Shown here: positions 17,811 through 27,050 of the stretch, piece after piece
Position numbering within the stretch: the stretch's first letter is position 1
Layout: each line of letters starts with the position of its first letter
Assembly: GCA_044426345.1 (NCBI GenBank)
Contig: JAWXUP010000010.1
Coordinates: forward strand, 1 to 55,167
Reading direction: 5' to 3'
DNA length: 55,167 bases
Source: CAYJLC01 sp044426345
GTDB taxonomy: Bacteria > Bacillota > Clostridia > Oscillospirales > Butyricicoccaceae
Notes under the pieces: generated by a model
What the model was told of the DNA's origin: nothing
The model's database searches: none
Seen by the model: the letters and a program-made list of their open reading frames with translations, nothing else
Made by a program: the position numbers and the translations under genes

Positions 17811-18686
17811 CTAGAATAAACCAGACATAGTGCCTATTATTTGGTATCCCATAACTCCCATATACATCATAATCATACAACCGAGCAATAGCAATGAGTA
17901 TTTTCTTATTTTAGGTGGTCGCTCTTTTGCTAATTTTTCAAGTTTTATAAGTTCAAATTGTTTCATATCACGTGTAAGCATTTGCAAATGTGCTACGCCA
18001 TCTCCACCATTAATTACAGTTTGCATACCAGATATAATTTGCGACAACATACCCGAAGAAACTCTTGCATCAAACCTAGTCAAAGCTGCTTGATAATTAC
18101 CTGTAGACATATCGGCTGTAGTTATGGTTAGTTCATTTTTCAGTGCTTGACCTGCATTTACAGCATACTTTTCCAAGATTGTTCTTAAATCTTTTGTTGC
18201 GATAAGCGACTGACTTAGCGTTGCTACAAATCTCGGCAATTCGCATTCAATTTCTTCACGTTTCGCGCTAACGATTTTATCAAATCTTGACATTTCGTTA
18301 AAATACATACCTATAGAAGTTACCAAAAGCACGGACGACAATATCGGTATTACAACTAAGCAAAGAAGTCCACCAATGGCGATTATTCCAGATTTTATAA
18401 ATGTTTGTGCAACAAAAACTTGTGGTGTTTTAGATATTTCAGCACACCTTAACATATTGTTCAAGCGTTTCGCTGTATCATCGCTAAGACGTATGTACTT
18501 CGATAGCCATATCGACATATTCATTAAGGTAACTTCTGCGCTGTTAATCTGTTTTTTCTTACTTTTTCCTATTCCCATAATGGTTTTTGTTGCTCTAAAA
18601 GTTGGTATTTTCAAAAAATGTGCTAACAAAAAATAAATACCAAACGCACATATAGTGCCGACTGTTATTAAAATTATATATTTCAA
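17811..18686 (-). CDS. tadC: TadC-like membrane platform protein
   Basis: 291 residues with a T2SSF-type core: an N-terminal hydrophobic helix, a membrane pair at about residues 88-125, a cytosolic helical domain containing ELPRFVATLSQSL, and a C-terminal hydrophobic helix. The start is TTG at 18684-18686 with GAGGAA upstream. TadB and TadC form the inner-membrane platform on which TadA acts. Order tadA-x-tadB-tadC fits the family. Confidence 0.75.
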   Translation of the reverse strand: MKYIILITVGTICAFGIYFLLAHFLKIPTFRATKTIMGIGKSKKKQINSAEVTLMNMSIWLSKYIRLSDDTAKRLNNMLRCAEISKTPQVFVAQTFIKSGIIAIGGLLCLVVIPILSSVLLVTSIGMYFNEMSRFDKIVSAKREEIECELPRFVATLSQSLIATKDLRTILEKYAVNAGQALKNELTITTADMSTGNYQAALTRFDARVSSGMLSQIISGMQTVINGGDGVAHLQMLTRDMKQFELIKLEKLAKERPPKIRKYSLLLLGCMIMMYMGVMGYQIIGTMSGLF

Positions 18687-18706
18687 GTTAATTCCTCATC
18701 TCTAAC

Positions 18707-19639
18707 CTATCGCTTATACTCAATAGGTCTAGTGTGTCGAACTACTGCTCCTACCGAAACAAATATTACTACACTTGATATAGCAAGCAATATTTTACCA
18801 AATTCGGTATTCATCAGCGTATTATACCAGTCTTTATTTAAAAAATACATTATCGGTATACTTCCTACAACTAGCGCCACCATTGTGACATATTCCTTAA
18901 TCGGTTCGTACAAAAACAAATCTAATCGACCTGTAATTATCCTTGTATCAGAAAGTTTTTCTACAATTCGAGGCAATGTCGCTTTAAAATTATGGTCATC
19001 TTGACACGATATTAACTCACTTACCCATTCTTGAAAAATAACATTATCTATGCCTAGTTTCATATTTTCAAGCGAAGTTTTTATATTTGACTCACAAAAA
19101 GTAATTCTAAACAAGAAATTTTCAAACACGTTTCTTATCGGTGAATTTAAGTAATCTATATTTTCTTCAATGGCATTTATTATACTGCTATTTCCTCGCA
19201 TATAACTAGTCGTTATAATAGATAATGCAGTTTCTAGCTCTAGATTTATTTGTTTTTTATATCTGCTAGCCGTAAATTTTACGTAATAAAAAGGCAAAAG
19301 TGAAAACCCTACAGCCATTATTGGCACTAAATATATGTTGTTAATAAAAATTGAAATATACGCACCCAAAACAAATAAAATCACTGAAATTGTGCAAAGT
19401 TTATAAAACATATTCTCTTTATTTGTTATTTTGAGTATTTCACGAACTTCTAAAAACAGTAATTTCAAACCTTTTATCTTTTTCTTCTCTTTCGCTCCAC
19501 TTATTTTACTTTTCATTGTAGATTTTTCAATTTTACATAACTGCACTAAGTTTTCCGAGAACTCAAAAGGTGTCATTTTCAGCAAAATAAAAATTCCAAC
19601 TATCATAAGCAAAAAGCTTGTACTAGTCAGTATTAACAT
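18707..19639 (-). CDS. tadB: TadB-like membrane platform protein
   Basis: 310 residues. Hydrophobic helices lie near residues 5-20, 83-120 and 250-305, and a cytosolic domain starts at INLELETALSIITTSY and continues to about 235, matching the TadB/T2SSF layout. It starts at the last base of the preceding hypothetical gene, indicating translational coupling. Partner of TadC and target of the TadA ATPase. Confidence 0.75.
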   Translation of the reverse strand: MLILTSTSFLLMIVGIFILLKMTPFEFSENLVQLCKIEKSTMKSKISGAKEKKKIKGLKLLFLEVREILKITNKENMFYKLCTISVILFVLGAYISIFINNIYLVPIMAVGFSLLPFYYVKFTASRYKKQINLELETALSIITTSYMRGNSSIINAIEENIDYLNSPIRNVFENFLFRITFCESNIKTSLENMKLGIDNVIFQEWVSELISCQDDHNFKATLPRIVEKLSDTRIITGRLDLFLYEPIKEYVTMVALVVGSIPIMYFLNKDWYNTLMNTEFGKILLAISSVVIFVSVGAVVRHTRPIEYKR

Positions 19640-20472
19640 TACCTTTCCTCCATTTCAAACTCATCTTGAAGATTTTGAGTTTGATTATCTTCAACATACG
19701 TTAAATCTTTCATCAAACACTGAGCCTTTTCTGGTAGAAATTCTGAAATAGGCTCTTTTAAATCTTCAACGTATCCATAAAATCCCCAACAACTATCTTT
19801 TTCTGCACCATTTTCAAAATATTTATAGCCATAAGTTTCGCCAGTTAAGTACCAGTCGTAAACCGAAACTTCACGAATTAAACTTTCTCTAGCCTTGTCA
19901 ATTTTTTGGGCAAGTGTACCTTGTTCATATCTCTCGCTAATACTTTTATGACTTTCATAAATATATCCAAGTTGCCCACTGTCCCATTTGCAACCAAAAC
20001 CCGTTGTATTTATAGTAATGCCTGAGTGGTCGTACAGATAAATCGGTAATATAAGGTTATTTTTTTCAAACAATCGCTTTAATTCTTTAGTCGGCAATGC
20101 CTCTAATATCGAAAGTGCTAAATCATCTTTTATATCCTTGAGTGCACCTTCTATGAACTCGTGTTTGTAAAATCCTGTCGATAACGAATCTCTGTTATAG
20201 ATTTCATACCCTTTAGACCTTCTGTTATACGTAACATCGACAAATAGGCTATCTCTCGCAAAATTTATTATGTTATCCAAGCTTTCATTTTCATATAAAT
20301 ACTCCTCAAAAAACTTGTATGGTTCGTTAAATTCATGCTCATCACCTAAATTATATCTTTTATGAAAGCATATCATTGTGCCGTTGTTATCCCAGTCTTT
20401 TCTAGGATTTTGAGCATCGTCATCTTGAAGTATCATTAGCATCATATCGTCTGTTTTTGAATAGTAAGCCAT
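19639..20472 (-). CDS. Conserved mobile-element protein of unknown function
   Basis: 277 residues, soluble, no signal peptide or membrane segment. Recognisable stretches are NGTMICFHKRYNLGDEHEF near residues 30-48, LPIYLYDHSGITINT near 141-155, CKWDSGQLGYIY and VYDWYLTGETYG. I recall this combination from many Firmicutes and phage/ICE proteins annotated as hypothetical. It is inserted between tadA and tadB but is not a standard Tad component, so it is either a passenger or a cytosolic factor of this mobile-element-borne version. Confidence 0.5.
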   Translation of the reverse strand: MAYYSKTDDMMLMILQDDDAQNPRKDWDNNGTMICFHKRYNLGDEHEFNEPYKFFEEYLYENESLDNIINFARDSLFVDVTYNRRSKGYEIYNRDSLSTGFYKHEFIEGALKDIKDDLALSILEALPTKELKRLFEKNNLILPIYLYDHSGITINTTGFGCKWDSGQLGYIYESHKSISERYEQGTLAQKIDKARESLIREVSVYDWYLTGETYGYKYFENGAEKDSCWGFYGYVEDLKEPISEFLPEKAQCLMKDLTYVEDNQTQNLQDEFEMEER

Positions 20473-20482
20473 AAGTTCCTCC

Positions 20483-21832
20483 TTAAAACTTTTCTACAAG
20501 GTTTAAATCTATACCATTATTTATTAAAACGCTCTTTAAATGCGATGAGATATTATTCACTTTTTCGTGATAACCAATAACTTTAGCTTTTCCATTTTCA
20601 AATTTTGTTTCAATAACTTTATACCTGTATAGTGTTCGCATAATAGGAATGCCATCTTTTATACCGACACACTCCGTAACCTCCATAATTCTACGGCTGT
20701 TATCTATAAGTCTTTTCGCAAAAACTCCAATAGGAAAAGCTTTTGTAACCATAGTCATTAATGTTTCGTCCGATATATTTTGAGTTAGTTTACAAAGCAT
20801 TAGTATTCGATAATATGTATCTAGACACGAATTTGCGTGAATTGTTGTAATCAACGGGTGACCTGTGTTTGCCGCCATAACCGTTTCGAATGCCTCTGCT
20901 CCTTTCATTTCTGCGATACAGAGATTATCAGGCGATATGGTAAGCGCTGTTGCAAGCAATTCTATGTAACCAATGTTTTGTTTCGGATCATCAGAAGGTC
21001 TAGTGCGTAGGTGTATAACATTATTTATAACCTCATTATTTTCATTTCTCTTTACCAAATCAAACTCACGTACATTTTGCTCAATTGTAACAATTCTCGC
21101 AGAGTCTGGTATTTGCGATAAAATCCACGACATAAGCGTTGTTTTTCCACTTGAAGTTGCTCCTGTGACACACATAGAAACCCCAAAAATATACACACTC
21201 GACAGAAATTCCAACATTTCATCGGTCGCAGTTCCTTGTGTGACAAAATCTTTCTTTGTAAGCATTTTAGGATTTACAAAACGAATTGAAGCTGATACAC
21301 CTTTGCCATCATCAATTACACCTTCACCTATAGCTGTTATACGGATTTTATTTGACAAATGCCCTACTACTATCGGATTTGCGCCATCTATAATCTTTCT
21401 CGATTTATGTAGCATACGTTTGACAACATCGATTGAGTGTTGTGATGAGATGAATTTTTCTGACGTTGGACTAATTTGTCCATTTGAATAAGTAATTTTC
21501 ACATCGTCCCACTGGTTGATATTGATTTCTTCTATGTTATCACATTGCAAATACTTAGATAGAAATGAAAAGCCTGTCATCTCGCCATAAGTAAGCGAAA
21601 CTAGGTCTTTTTTTGTCATTCCCACAACTTCTATATGTTCTGTATCTATATATTTTTCAATATATGCTTTTGCTAAATTTTGATTTTCTTGTGTATTTTC
21701 TTTCAAAACTATTGCATATTTCTTAGAAATATACTCTTGAACTTCTTTTAATGCTTCTTCAAACGATAAAATCCTTTTATTTGCGTTTAAAAGTCCTGCA
21801 TTTTCGTATATGTCAATTGCATTTTCCATCAT
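20483..21832 (-). CDS. tadA: TadA/CpaF-family secretion ATPase
   Basis: About 449 residues of the VirB11/TadA type. Walker A CVTGATSSGKTTLMSWIL is near residue 229, Walker B LCIAEMKGAEAF near 303, and the His box HPLITTIHANS follows. I take the start at the ATG pair at 21827-21832, because the upstream GTG overlaps the AGGTG site. It abuts the tadZ-like gene. It would power assembly of a Flp-type filament, or serve as the VirB11-like motor of the transfer apparatus, since no separate VirB11 is seen in the window. Confidence 0.88.
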   Translation of the reverse strand: MMENAIDIYENAGLLNANKRILSFEEALKEVQEYISKKYAIVLKENTQENQNLAKAYIEKYIDTEHIEVVGMTKKDLVSLTYGEMTGFSFLSKYLQCDNIEEININQWDDVKITYSNGQISPTSEKFISSQHSIDVVKRMLHKSRKIIDGANPIVVGHLSNKIRITAIGEGVIDDGKGVSASIRFVNPKMLTKKDFVTQGTATDEMLEFLSSVYIFGVSMCVTGATSSGKTTLMSWILSQIPDSARIVTIEQNVREFDLVKRNENNEVINNVIHLRTRPSDDPKQNIGYIELLATALTISPDNLCIAEMKGAEAFETVMAANTGHPLITTIHANSCLDTYYRILMLCKLTQNISDETLMTMVTKAFPIGVFAKRLIDNSRRIMEVTECVGIKDGIPIMRTLYRYKVIETKFENGKAKVIGYHEKVNNISSHLKSVLINNGIDLNLVEKF

Positions 21833-21838
21833 CGTCAC

Positions 21839-22666
21839 CTAAAAACTTCCTTTGTTGCTCACGAATGAAAAACTAATTTTCTTTTTCTCTTTTTTTGCCT
21901 TAGTTTTTACAGGTTTTTCACGAGCTTTAATTTCTAATCCAAATATATCTCTGGTAATTTTTAATATTTCAGCGTTATACTGCTCGCAATCTTTTATCGG
22001 TTCAAATAGATTTTGCTCGTTAAATTGCACCTCTAATTCCTTGCAATGTGGTAGTAAATACGAAGTTCCACCATATTGTTGCGACACAGCTCTCCACTCT
22101 TGTTCTTGATGGAAATTTCCTATTGCCATTAACTGATTTTCCTTTTTAAATTTGCTATCTGCAAGCAATTTATCGGCTGTAAAAAAGTATGAAATTCCTT
22201 TTGCATTGGCTGTTCCAATTCTCAAAACTTTATCTGCAACTTGCAAACTTATAATCGTTGCAACGTCGGCCTCGATAACCGTAGAGCAATCAATAATTAT
22301 ATACTCACAAAGGTGTTTTAGCTCGTTAATAACATCAATTACCTTGCTTGGAATAACCTTAGGATAACTAGAGTAGCTTTCGCCTAATTTATATCCCATC
22401 ATACCAATATACTGATTATTTGCAGACGACACACAAGCTGACAGTACCTCTTTTTGAGTTATTTGCATTTGCGTGAACAATTCGCCTATTGATTTTTCGT
22501 GCGTTGCATCTAAAATATATGGCAAGGTTGGGCATGATGGATCAAGACTAAGTATTATTACATTTTTCTTATTATTTGAAAGTTCTGTAGCAATCTTTAC
22601 AGCAGTTGTAGTTTTGCCACTCGATGGACTTCCCATAATTGCTAGAATTTGTGTTTTCTCCTCCAT
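21839..22666 (-). CDS. tadZ: TadZ/CpaE-like P-loop ATPase
   Basis: 275 residues of MinD/ParA-like fold. GSPSSGKTTTAVKIA near residues 12-26 is a P-loop (the deviant-Walker first Lys is not present), IIIDCSTVIEADVATI holds the Walker B strand, and the C-terminus is strongly basic (KAKKEKKK). It lies between cpaB and tadA with 0-12 bp gaps. TadZ/CpaE proteins place the Tad machine in the cell; an orphan partition ParA is less likely from this context. Confidence 0.7.
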   Translation of the reverse strand: MEEKTQILAIMGSPSSGKTTTAVKIATELSNNKKNVIILSLDPSCPTLPYILDATHEKSIGELFTQMQITQKEVLSACVSSANNQYIGMMGYKLGESYSSYPKVIPSKVIDVINELKHLCEYIIIDCSTVIEADVATIISLQVADKVLRIGTANAKGISYFFTADKLLADSKFKKENQLMAIGNFHQEQEWRAVSQQYGGTSYLLPHCKELEVQFNEQNLFEPIKDCEQYNAEILKITRDIFGLEIKAREKPVKTKAKKEKKKISFSFVSNKGSF

Positions 22667-22678
22667 AAAACCTCCAAT

Positions 22679-23395
22679 TTACTTAATTTCGCCTATAACT
22701 CGAGCTTGTTCATCTAAAAAAAGCTGTGCAGTTTGCTCATCTCCACGATAAACCAGTGCAACGTGAATTTTGCTTTCTTGCTCGAGTTTTGCAATGATTT
22801 CAGCTTGTTCAGGCGACACCAAAACCGTTATAGTCGAAGCCATATCACTGCTTCCAGTTTGAGTATTATAATCAAAACCATCGCCAGAAGTCGTCGCTAT
22901 AACCTCTACATATTGCAGTTCTGTAGGTGTTAAAGTTTCGCGATATTCACCGTAATCACTAGCAATTATCGAGATAATATCACCTTGCTCAAGCTTGCCA
23001 GAAAGTCCACCTGCAAAAAATTGTATACTAAATGATATTGCACGATTTGTTCCGTCTAGTGCGTTCAAATAGTCATTTTTAAGCGTTGAAACATCGGATA
23101 ATTTGCTTTTTAACACGTAATCGTCCTTAAATAAGTCTGCATTTGCATATTTCCCAACAATCTCGGATTCGTTATAAATCAAATTTGATGGCAAATTATA
23201 CGCACCTACTTCGACGGTTGACACCATTTTCGATGTAATCAAACTTCCTTTGCTTATGTCTTGATTTAATCGAACAATTTCTGTTGTAGATTGCAGTGCG
23301 TTATTATATATCGGCGTAATCGCAAAGCAAATTAGAAACGCCATTACAATACAAATACAACCCAAAACTGCTCGATTTTTTATAATTTTATTCAT
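22679..23395 (-). CDS. cpaB: RcpC/CpaB-like SAF-domain protein
   Basis: 238 residues: an N-terminal transmembrane helix at about residues 8-28, then a SAF-type segment (VRLNQDISKGSLITSKMVSTVEV, continuing through GKYANADLFKDDYVLKSKL), then a domain containing SVQFF-like and GDIISIIA strands. This is the usual CpaB/RcpC layout of Tad loci. It is 17 bp downstream of the prepilin peptidase gene and 12 bp upstream of tadZ. In Gram-positives it may form the outer part of the Tad channel. Confidence 0.75.
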   Translation of the reverse strand: MNKIIKNRAVLGCICIVMAFLICFAITPIYNNALQSTTEIVRLNQDISKGSLITSKMVSTVEVGAYNLPSNLIYNESEIVGKYANADLFKDDYVLKSKLSDVSTLKNDYLNALDGTNRAISFSIQFFAGGLSGKLEQGDIISIIASDYGEYRETLTPTELQYVEVIATTSGDGFDYNTQTGSSDMASTITVLVSPEQAEIIAKLEQESKIHVALVYRGDEQTAQLFLDEQARVIGEIK

Positions 23396-23412
23396 TTTCC
23401 CTCCCTAAATTA

Positions 23413-23799
23413 CTAAATTAAAAGAGCCACCACGCTACCAATTGTAAAAAATGGTATTAGTGCTAATTTCTCGGATTTTGTTTTTTTACAAACTAAGGCA
23501 TATATAATAGTAAAAAACAAGCCTGTAATCAGTACAAACAGACCTTTATTTACTCCAAAATAAAAGCCTATCGCACCCAAAAGTTTAACATCTCCTCCAC
23601 CTATGCCCTCGTTTGTTAGTATTGCTGTCAAAAACAGAGGCTCACCAACTAATATAAGTCCTATCATTGAACTTACCGGAGTAAATTTTAACAAACCAAG
23701 CAAAATAATCGCTATATGAACTTTATCCGACACTGTTTTGCTCTTAAAATCTTCTTTACTCGCAAAGTATAGCACGCAAATAAATGCCAAATCAATCAT
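23413..23799 (-). CDS. tadV: TadV/CpaA-type prepilin peptidase
   Basis: 128 residues, four to five hydrophobic segments, and both catalytic Asp motifs: EDFKSKTVSD near residues 17-26 and the canonical GGGDVKLLGAIGF near residues 67-79. The C-terminus LALIPFFTIG is typical of A24 peptidases. It abuts the MT-A70 methyltransferase gene and opens the Tad block. It should process Flp/TadE-type prepilins. Compare the more diverged peptidase at 4382-4777. Confidence 0.85.
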   Translation of the reverse strand: MIDLAFICVLYFASKEDFKSKTVSDKVHIAIILLGLLKFTPVSSMIGLILVGEPLFLTAILTNEGIGGGDVKLLGAIGFYFGVNKGLFVLITGLFFTIIYALVCKKTKSEKLALIPFFTIGSVVALLI

Positions 23800-24378
23800 T
23801 TACATCTCCTGTTTTTTTAGAATTTCTATCGACTCTCTTATATCTAATCCATCAATTTCATTACCAATACAAGTCCAACCATCATAATTTTCTCTTGCAA
23901 AAACTTCTAATCTAGACACATCGTCGCCCATTAATTTTTCTATTCTCGTTCGCACTTCATTTGGCTTTTTAGAGTGTTTCTCAATCGGTGTATCTACCAC
24001 GCAATGCACAGCTTTAGATACTCTTTTAGGTCGTCCTTTCGTCGCAATCAAACAAAGTTCTGGATTTGCTCTAGTCCAAAAACCAAGTCCCCAAAACCAT
24101 GTGTTGATCTGCTTTTTATTACGTTTAACCCAACAAAATCCTAAAGTTTTATAAGTAAATCCCCAATCTTTAATGGCTCGAATTCCGTCTAAAAGGCAAG
24201 GAAATGTCACCCACAAAAGCAAAATACTGTCTTTTTTTGCAAGACTTTCAATATCAAGTCCACATATGTCGTCGATATTCATTGTTGAGTAATGATTTTC
24301 TGCTGACCTACCTTGTCCTTTTTTTGAATAAACTTTATAAGACCAGGGAGGGTCGATATAAATAACATCAAACTGCAT
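23800..24378 (-). CDS. MT-A70 family adenine methyltransferase
   Basis: 192 residues. YIDPPWSYK near residues 7-15 is the catalytic DPPW motif of MT-A70 enzymes. FTYKTLGFCWVKRNK and an SAM-binding region near the C-terminus (KPNEVRTRIEKLMG, RENYDGWTCIG) follow. It overlaps the end of the neighbouring methyltransferase gene by 11 bp. Such enzymes are common on phages and conjugative elements and probably protect incoming DNA from restriction. The target sequence is unknown and no restriction nuclease is nearby. Confidence 0.85.
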   Translation of the reverse strand: MQFDVIYIDPPWSYKVYSKKGQGRSAENHYSTMNIDDICGLDIESLAKKDSILLLWVTFPCLLDGIRAIKDWGFTYKTLGFCWVKRNKKQINTWFWGLGFWTRANPELCLIATKGRPKRVSKAVHCVVDTPIEKHSKKPNEVRTRIEKLMGDDVSRLEVFARENYDGWTCIGNEIDGLDIRESIEILKKQEM

Positions 24379-24892
24379 CTTCCACCTCCTTCAACCTTTC
24401 AACTATTAAATCTCTTGGCAAAAACTTGTAACAAAAATAGCTACTGCTAAAAGTAATTCGTTTGTCAATCACACCGTTATTTTCAAACAACATACGTTTA
24501 TCAAACATTAAAAGCTGTAATTGTTTGTCAAAGAACAAATTTTTCGGTGCTGAATCGTTAAGCCACGTGTTACTCATTATCAAAGCGAATGGCTTGTCAA
24601 AACTTAAAGCACGTTCAAATATTTTGCGTTTGTTTGTAAAAGGCGGATTACTTACAATCATATCCCAATGTTCCGTTGGCTCGTAACTATAAAAATCTTG
24701 CTCGTAATCTTTGTGACTATAAATAACTTTAATTCCTATTTTACCTAATTGCTTTACAAATTCGCTATCGTGCTTGTCAAACGGACACCAAACCACCTTG
24801 TTTTGTGGTATGTATTTCAAAATAGGTCGCACTGCATAGCGAAGAGTTAAACATTCGTCATTTTTACCGTGTGAATATAAAATACTTTTCAT
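24368..24892 (-). CDS. Phage-type DNA adenine methyltransferase-like protein
   Basis: 174 residues with the catalytic motif VSNPPF near residues 79-84, in a short Rossmann-like domain (HWDMIVSNPPFTNKRK, then FALIMSNTWL). A clear glycine-rich SAM-binding motif is not visible, so it is a minimal or diverged member. It is sandwiched between the cytosine and MT-A70 methyltransferases with 2-11 bp overlap or gap, so the three are made together. Confidence 0.65.
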   Translation of the reverse strand: MKSILYSHGKNDECLTLRYAVRPILKYIPQNKVVWCPFDKHDSEFVKQLGKIGIKVIYSHKDYEQDFYSYEPTEHWDMIVSNPPFTNKRKIFERALSFDKPFALIMSNTWLNDSAPKNLFFDKQLQLLMFDKRMLFENNGVIDKRITFSSSYFCYKFLPRDLIVERLKEVEDAV

Positions 24893-24894
24893 GT

Positions 24895-26190
24895 TTAAGG
24901 CAACACCTCCTCACACAGCTTCAAGCCAATTTCATACACGATATTGACAGTCACTGCATTACCTGCTTGTTTATACAGTTGTACGTCACTAATGCCAGCA
25001 GCCTTTGCTCTATCAAATAGGAAATCATCGAATGCCTGTAATCTAAAGAATTCTCTAGGCGTTAGTCTACGAATGCGACAACAAAAAACTTCGTCATCGC
25101 ACTTACACAAAAGCACGCCGTATTTGTCTTGGTACGTTAGGGTAAAACTCGGTTCTCCGTCCTCTTTAAATCGTCTGCCATTTTGTCTTTTGTTGACTCT
25201 ATCTGGTGTAATAACGGCTCTCACACAACTTTGATTACAATAAAAAATGCCAAAGTTTTCATCTTTAAGACTACTCACTCTGACATCTTTATTATTCATA
25301 CAACAACATTGTGGGACAATCACTCCCGAAGCCTCTCCTTTATGATTGGTAATACCTGCATTTTGCCTTGCTCTAACACATCTTGCTGTATCAGTAAAGA
25401 CAGCATTATCATTCATATCTACAAAACTTGGCACTGCATAAAGTCCTGTTTTTCCACCAAAACCACCTGCACCCGAAACTAGTGTTACAGAAAGTCCGCT
25501 AGGCTCATAAATACGATTGCCTTGCGAACCTCCTACTACTTGCTTAACAGGCGTCTTGTTTGCTCTTCCGAGAGGAAATATTTCTCGTCCACTCGTTTCT
25601 CTAAGATGTCCAACAATATACACTCGCTCTCTGTGTTGTGGAACTCCGAAAAATTTCGAGTTTTGCACTTGCCATTGACAGTCATACCCAATTTGGGATA
25701 GTTCACTAAGAACAGTGGTAAATGCCCCTCCTCTCTCAATCGACAACAAATGTTTAACGTTTTCAACGATAATCCATCTGGGTTTATTTTCGGTATTTTG
25801 GCCTTTGAGCAAGCGAGCAACTTCAAAAAATAGTCCACTTCGCTCTCCACAAAGTCCTGCTCGTTTTCCACTGAGGCTAATATCAGTGCATGGGAAGCCA
25901 AAAGTCCAGATTTCAGCTTTTGGAATTTCTTCTGCTCCAATTCGTTTAATGTCTTTTCGATACCATTCGCCTTTACAATTTTCTCCGTCACAGTTTTTGC
26001 CCACCTCCAAACTGCACATCATACAACCATTTTCGTCCTTGTCAAATTTACAAGGAATTAAGCCATACATTGCCATATAACTTTCATTTGCAAACTTATC
26101 TATTTCAACGTGGCCAACTGCTGTGTGACCACTACGTTCTAGTCCACGACGAAAACCGCCGATACCAGAAAATAAGTCTATAAAATTCAA
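24895..26190 (-). CDS. DNA cytosine-5 methyltransferase
   Basis: 431 residues with C5-MTase motifs in order: I (FIDLFSGIGGFRRGLERSGH, residue 3 on), IV (FGFPCTDISLSGKRAGL, with the catalytic Cys near 101), VI (ENVKHLL), VIII (FFGVPQHRERVYIVG) and X (QAGNAVTV near the C-terminus). The Cys is followed by Thr-Asp rather than the usual Gln-Asp or Gln. An unusual Cys-rich insert with at least six Cys sits between motifs I and IV (about residues 48-75), possibly a zinc site. The start is TTG at 26188-26190 behind AGGAGG. No cognate endonuclease is visible. Confidence 0.88.
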   Translation of the reverse strand: MNFIDLFSGIGGFRRGLERSGHTAVGHVEIDKFANESYMAMYGLIPCKFDKDENGCMMCSLEVGKNCDGENCKGEWYRKDIKRIGAEEIPKAEIWTFGFPCTDISLSGKRAGLCGERSGLFFEVARLLKGQNTENKPRWIIVENVKHLLSIERGGAFTTVLSELSQIGYDCQWQVQNSKFFGVPQHRERVYIVGHLRETSGREIFPLGRANKTPVKQVVGGSQGNRIYEPSGLSVTLVSGAGGFGGKTGLYAVPSFVDMNDNAVFTDTARCVRARQNAGITNHKGEASGVIVPQCCCMNNKDVRVSSLKDENFGIFYCNQSCVRAVITPDRVNKRQNGRRFKEDGEPSFTLTYQDKYGVLLCKCDDEVFCCRIRRLTPREFFRLQAFDDFLFDRAKAAGISDVQLYKQAGNAVTVNIVYEIGLKLCEEVLP

Positions 26191-26209
26191 ATATACCTCC
26201 TAAAACTGA

Positions 26210-26539
26210 TTAAAATTTATTTGTTATACCCCATTCGTCTTTGTAACGATAAGGATAAATTTGTTGGCCACGCATAAAACGAACCATATCACCCATTTGG
26301 TCTACTACGCTTTGGTTGTTTAAATCTCTCGTTGTCATTAAAACTGAGCCAAAAATCCCTGTAAGAACTGCCACAACTGTCATGGCTACATTTTGTGAAA
26401 TCAACCATATAATTGTAGCGATTCCACCACCGAATAGGCTTCCGATTAAACTTTGTAGAAGTTCTCGTTTGCCAAAGCCATTGAAAAGCTCATTTTCTGT
26501 CTTAACACCCATTGGAATATATAAAGTGTTTTCCTGCAT
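26210..26539 (-). CDS. prgI: PrgI-family conjugation protein
   Basis: 109 residues. The N-terminus YIPMGVKTENELFNGFGKREL is typical of the PrgI family of Gram-positive type IV secretion systems. Two adjacent hydrophobic helices (about residues 31-67) and a short cytosolic tail ending in YPYRYKDEW follow. PrgI is normally encoded directly before the VirB4-type ATPase; here three methyltransferases follow instead, and a candidate for the next T4SS gene is found only at 1-207. Confidence 0.8.
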   Translation of the reverse strand: MQENTLYIPMGVKTENELFNGFGKRELLQSLIGSLFGGGIATIIWLISQNVAMTVVAVLTGIFGSVLMTTRDLNNQSVVDQMGDMVRFMRGQQIYPYRYKDEWGITNKF

Positions 26540-26563
26540 ATGTCACCTACCTTACTTTTGCAT

Positions 26564-26601
26564 AAAAAAAGTCCTCTTTAACGATAATTCATCAAAGAGG
26601 A
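26564..26601 (-). terminator. Terminator after the HicB-like gene
   Basis: Arms TCCTCTTT and AAAGAGGA (8 bp perfect) with an inner partial stem GAT/ATC, then C and seven T on the minus strand. It lies 7 bp after the stop codon of the HicB-like gene and 25 bp before prgI. Confidence 0.8.
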
Positions 26602-26608
26602 TAGCTTT

Positions 26609-27031
26609 TTAGTTTTGAGTGTGATCAAGCTCTTGTATAATAGCTTGCTGAAGTGTTTTTGAGAAATTTATATTATTGCTAATAGCCATATCATTTAACC
26701 ATTTAGGAATAGTAAGCGTTTTTTTAACTGCTTTTTCAAAGTGAATTTTCGCATATTCCTCTACATCAACGGTTATCAAATTAGCAAATACTTGCTCGTA
26801 ATCATCATATTCATCATCTGGGTTTACTAAATCTGCAATGTCCGATGGTTTATTAATTTTTTCTCCCATTTTGTTGCAATAATAAATATGACCTGCAAGA
26901 CAATCTTGCGCCATAGCTAGTGCATTTTCTAGAGTATCGCCACAAGTTGCTAAGTGGTCTAAATCTGGAAATATAACAGAATAACCGCCTTCTTTTTCTT
27001 TATAGACATAAGCTGGATACATAGATAACAT
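26609..27031 (-). CDS. HicB-like antitoxin/repressor (no HicA seen)
   Basis: About 140 residues. The N-terminal half is a HicB RNase-H-like fold (YKEKEGGYSVIFPDLDHLATCGDTLENALAMAQD), and the C-terminal 40 residues read LTIPKWLNDMAISNNINFSKTLQQAI, a ribbon-helix-helix-type DNA-binding module. The start is the ATG at 27029-27031 behind AGGAGGGA. HicB normally neutralises the mRNase HicA; no HicA-sized gene lies on either side, so this may act as a stand-alone repressor. A perfect inverted repeat overlaps its promoter. Confidence 0.75.
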   Translation of the reverse strand: MLSMYPAYVYKEKEGGYSVIFPDLDHLATCGDTLENALAMAQDCLAGHIYYCNKMGEKINKPSDIADLVNPDDEYDDYEQVFANLITVDVEEYAKIHFEKAVKKTLTIPKWLNDMAISNNINFSKTLQQAIIQELDHTQN

Positions 27032-27050
27032 AAAAATCCCTCCTGTACTT

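Noticed and set aside
24368..24892. Reading the small NPPF protein as a restriction enzyme subunit
   Set aside because: The only recognisable motif is the methyltransferase NPPF; no nuclease motif is visible.
25536..25991. A 151-codon open frame inside the cytosine methyltransferase gene
   Set aside because: It is out of phase on the same strand; the methyltransferase frame contains all motifs in order, so this is a chance frame.
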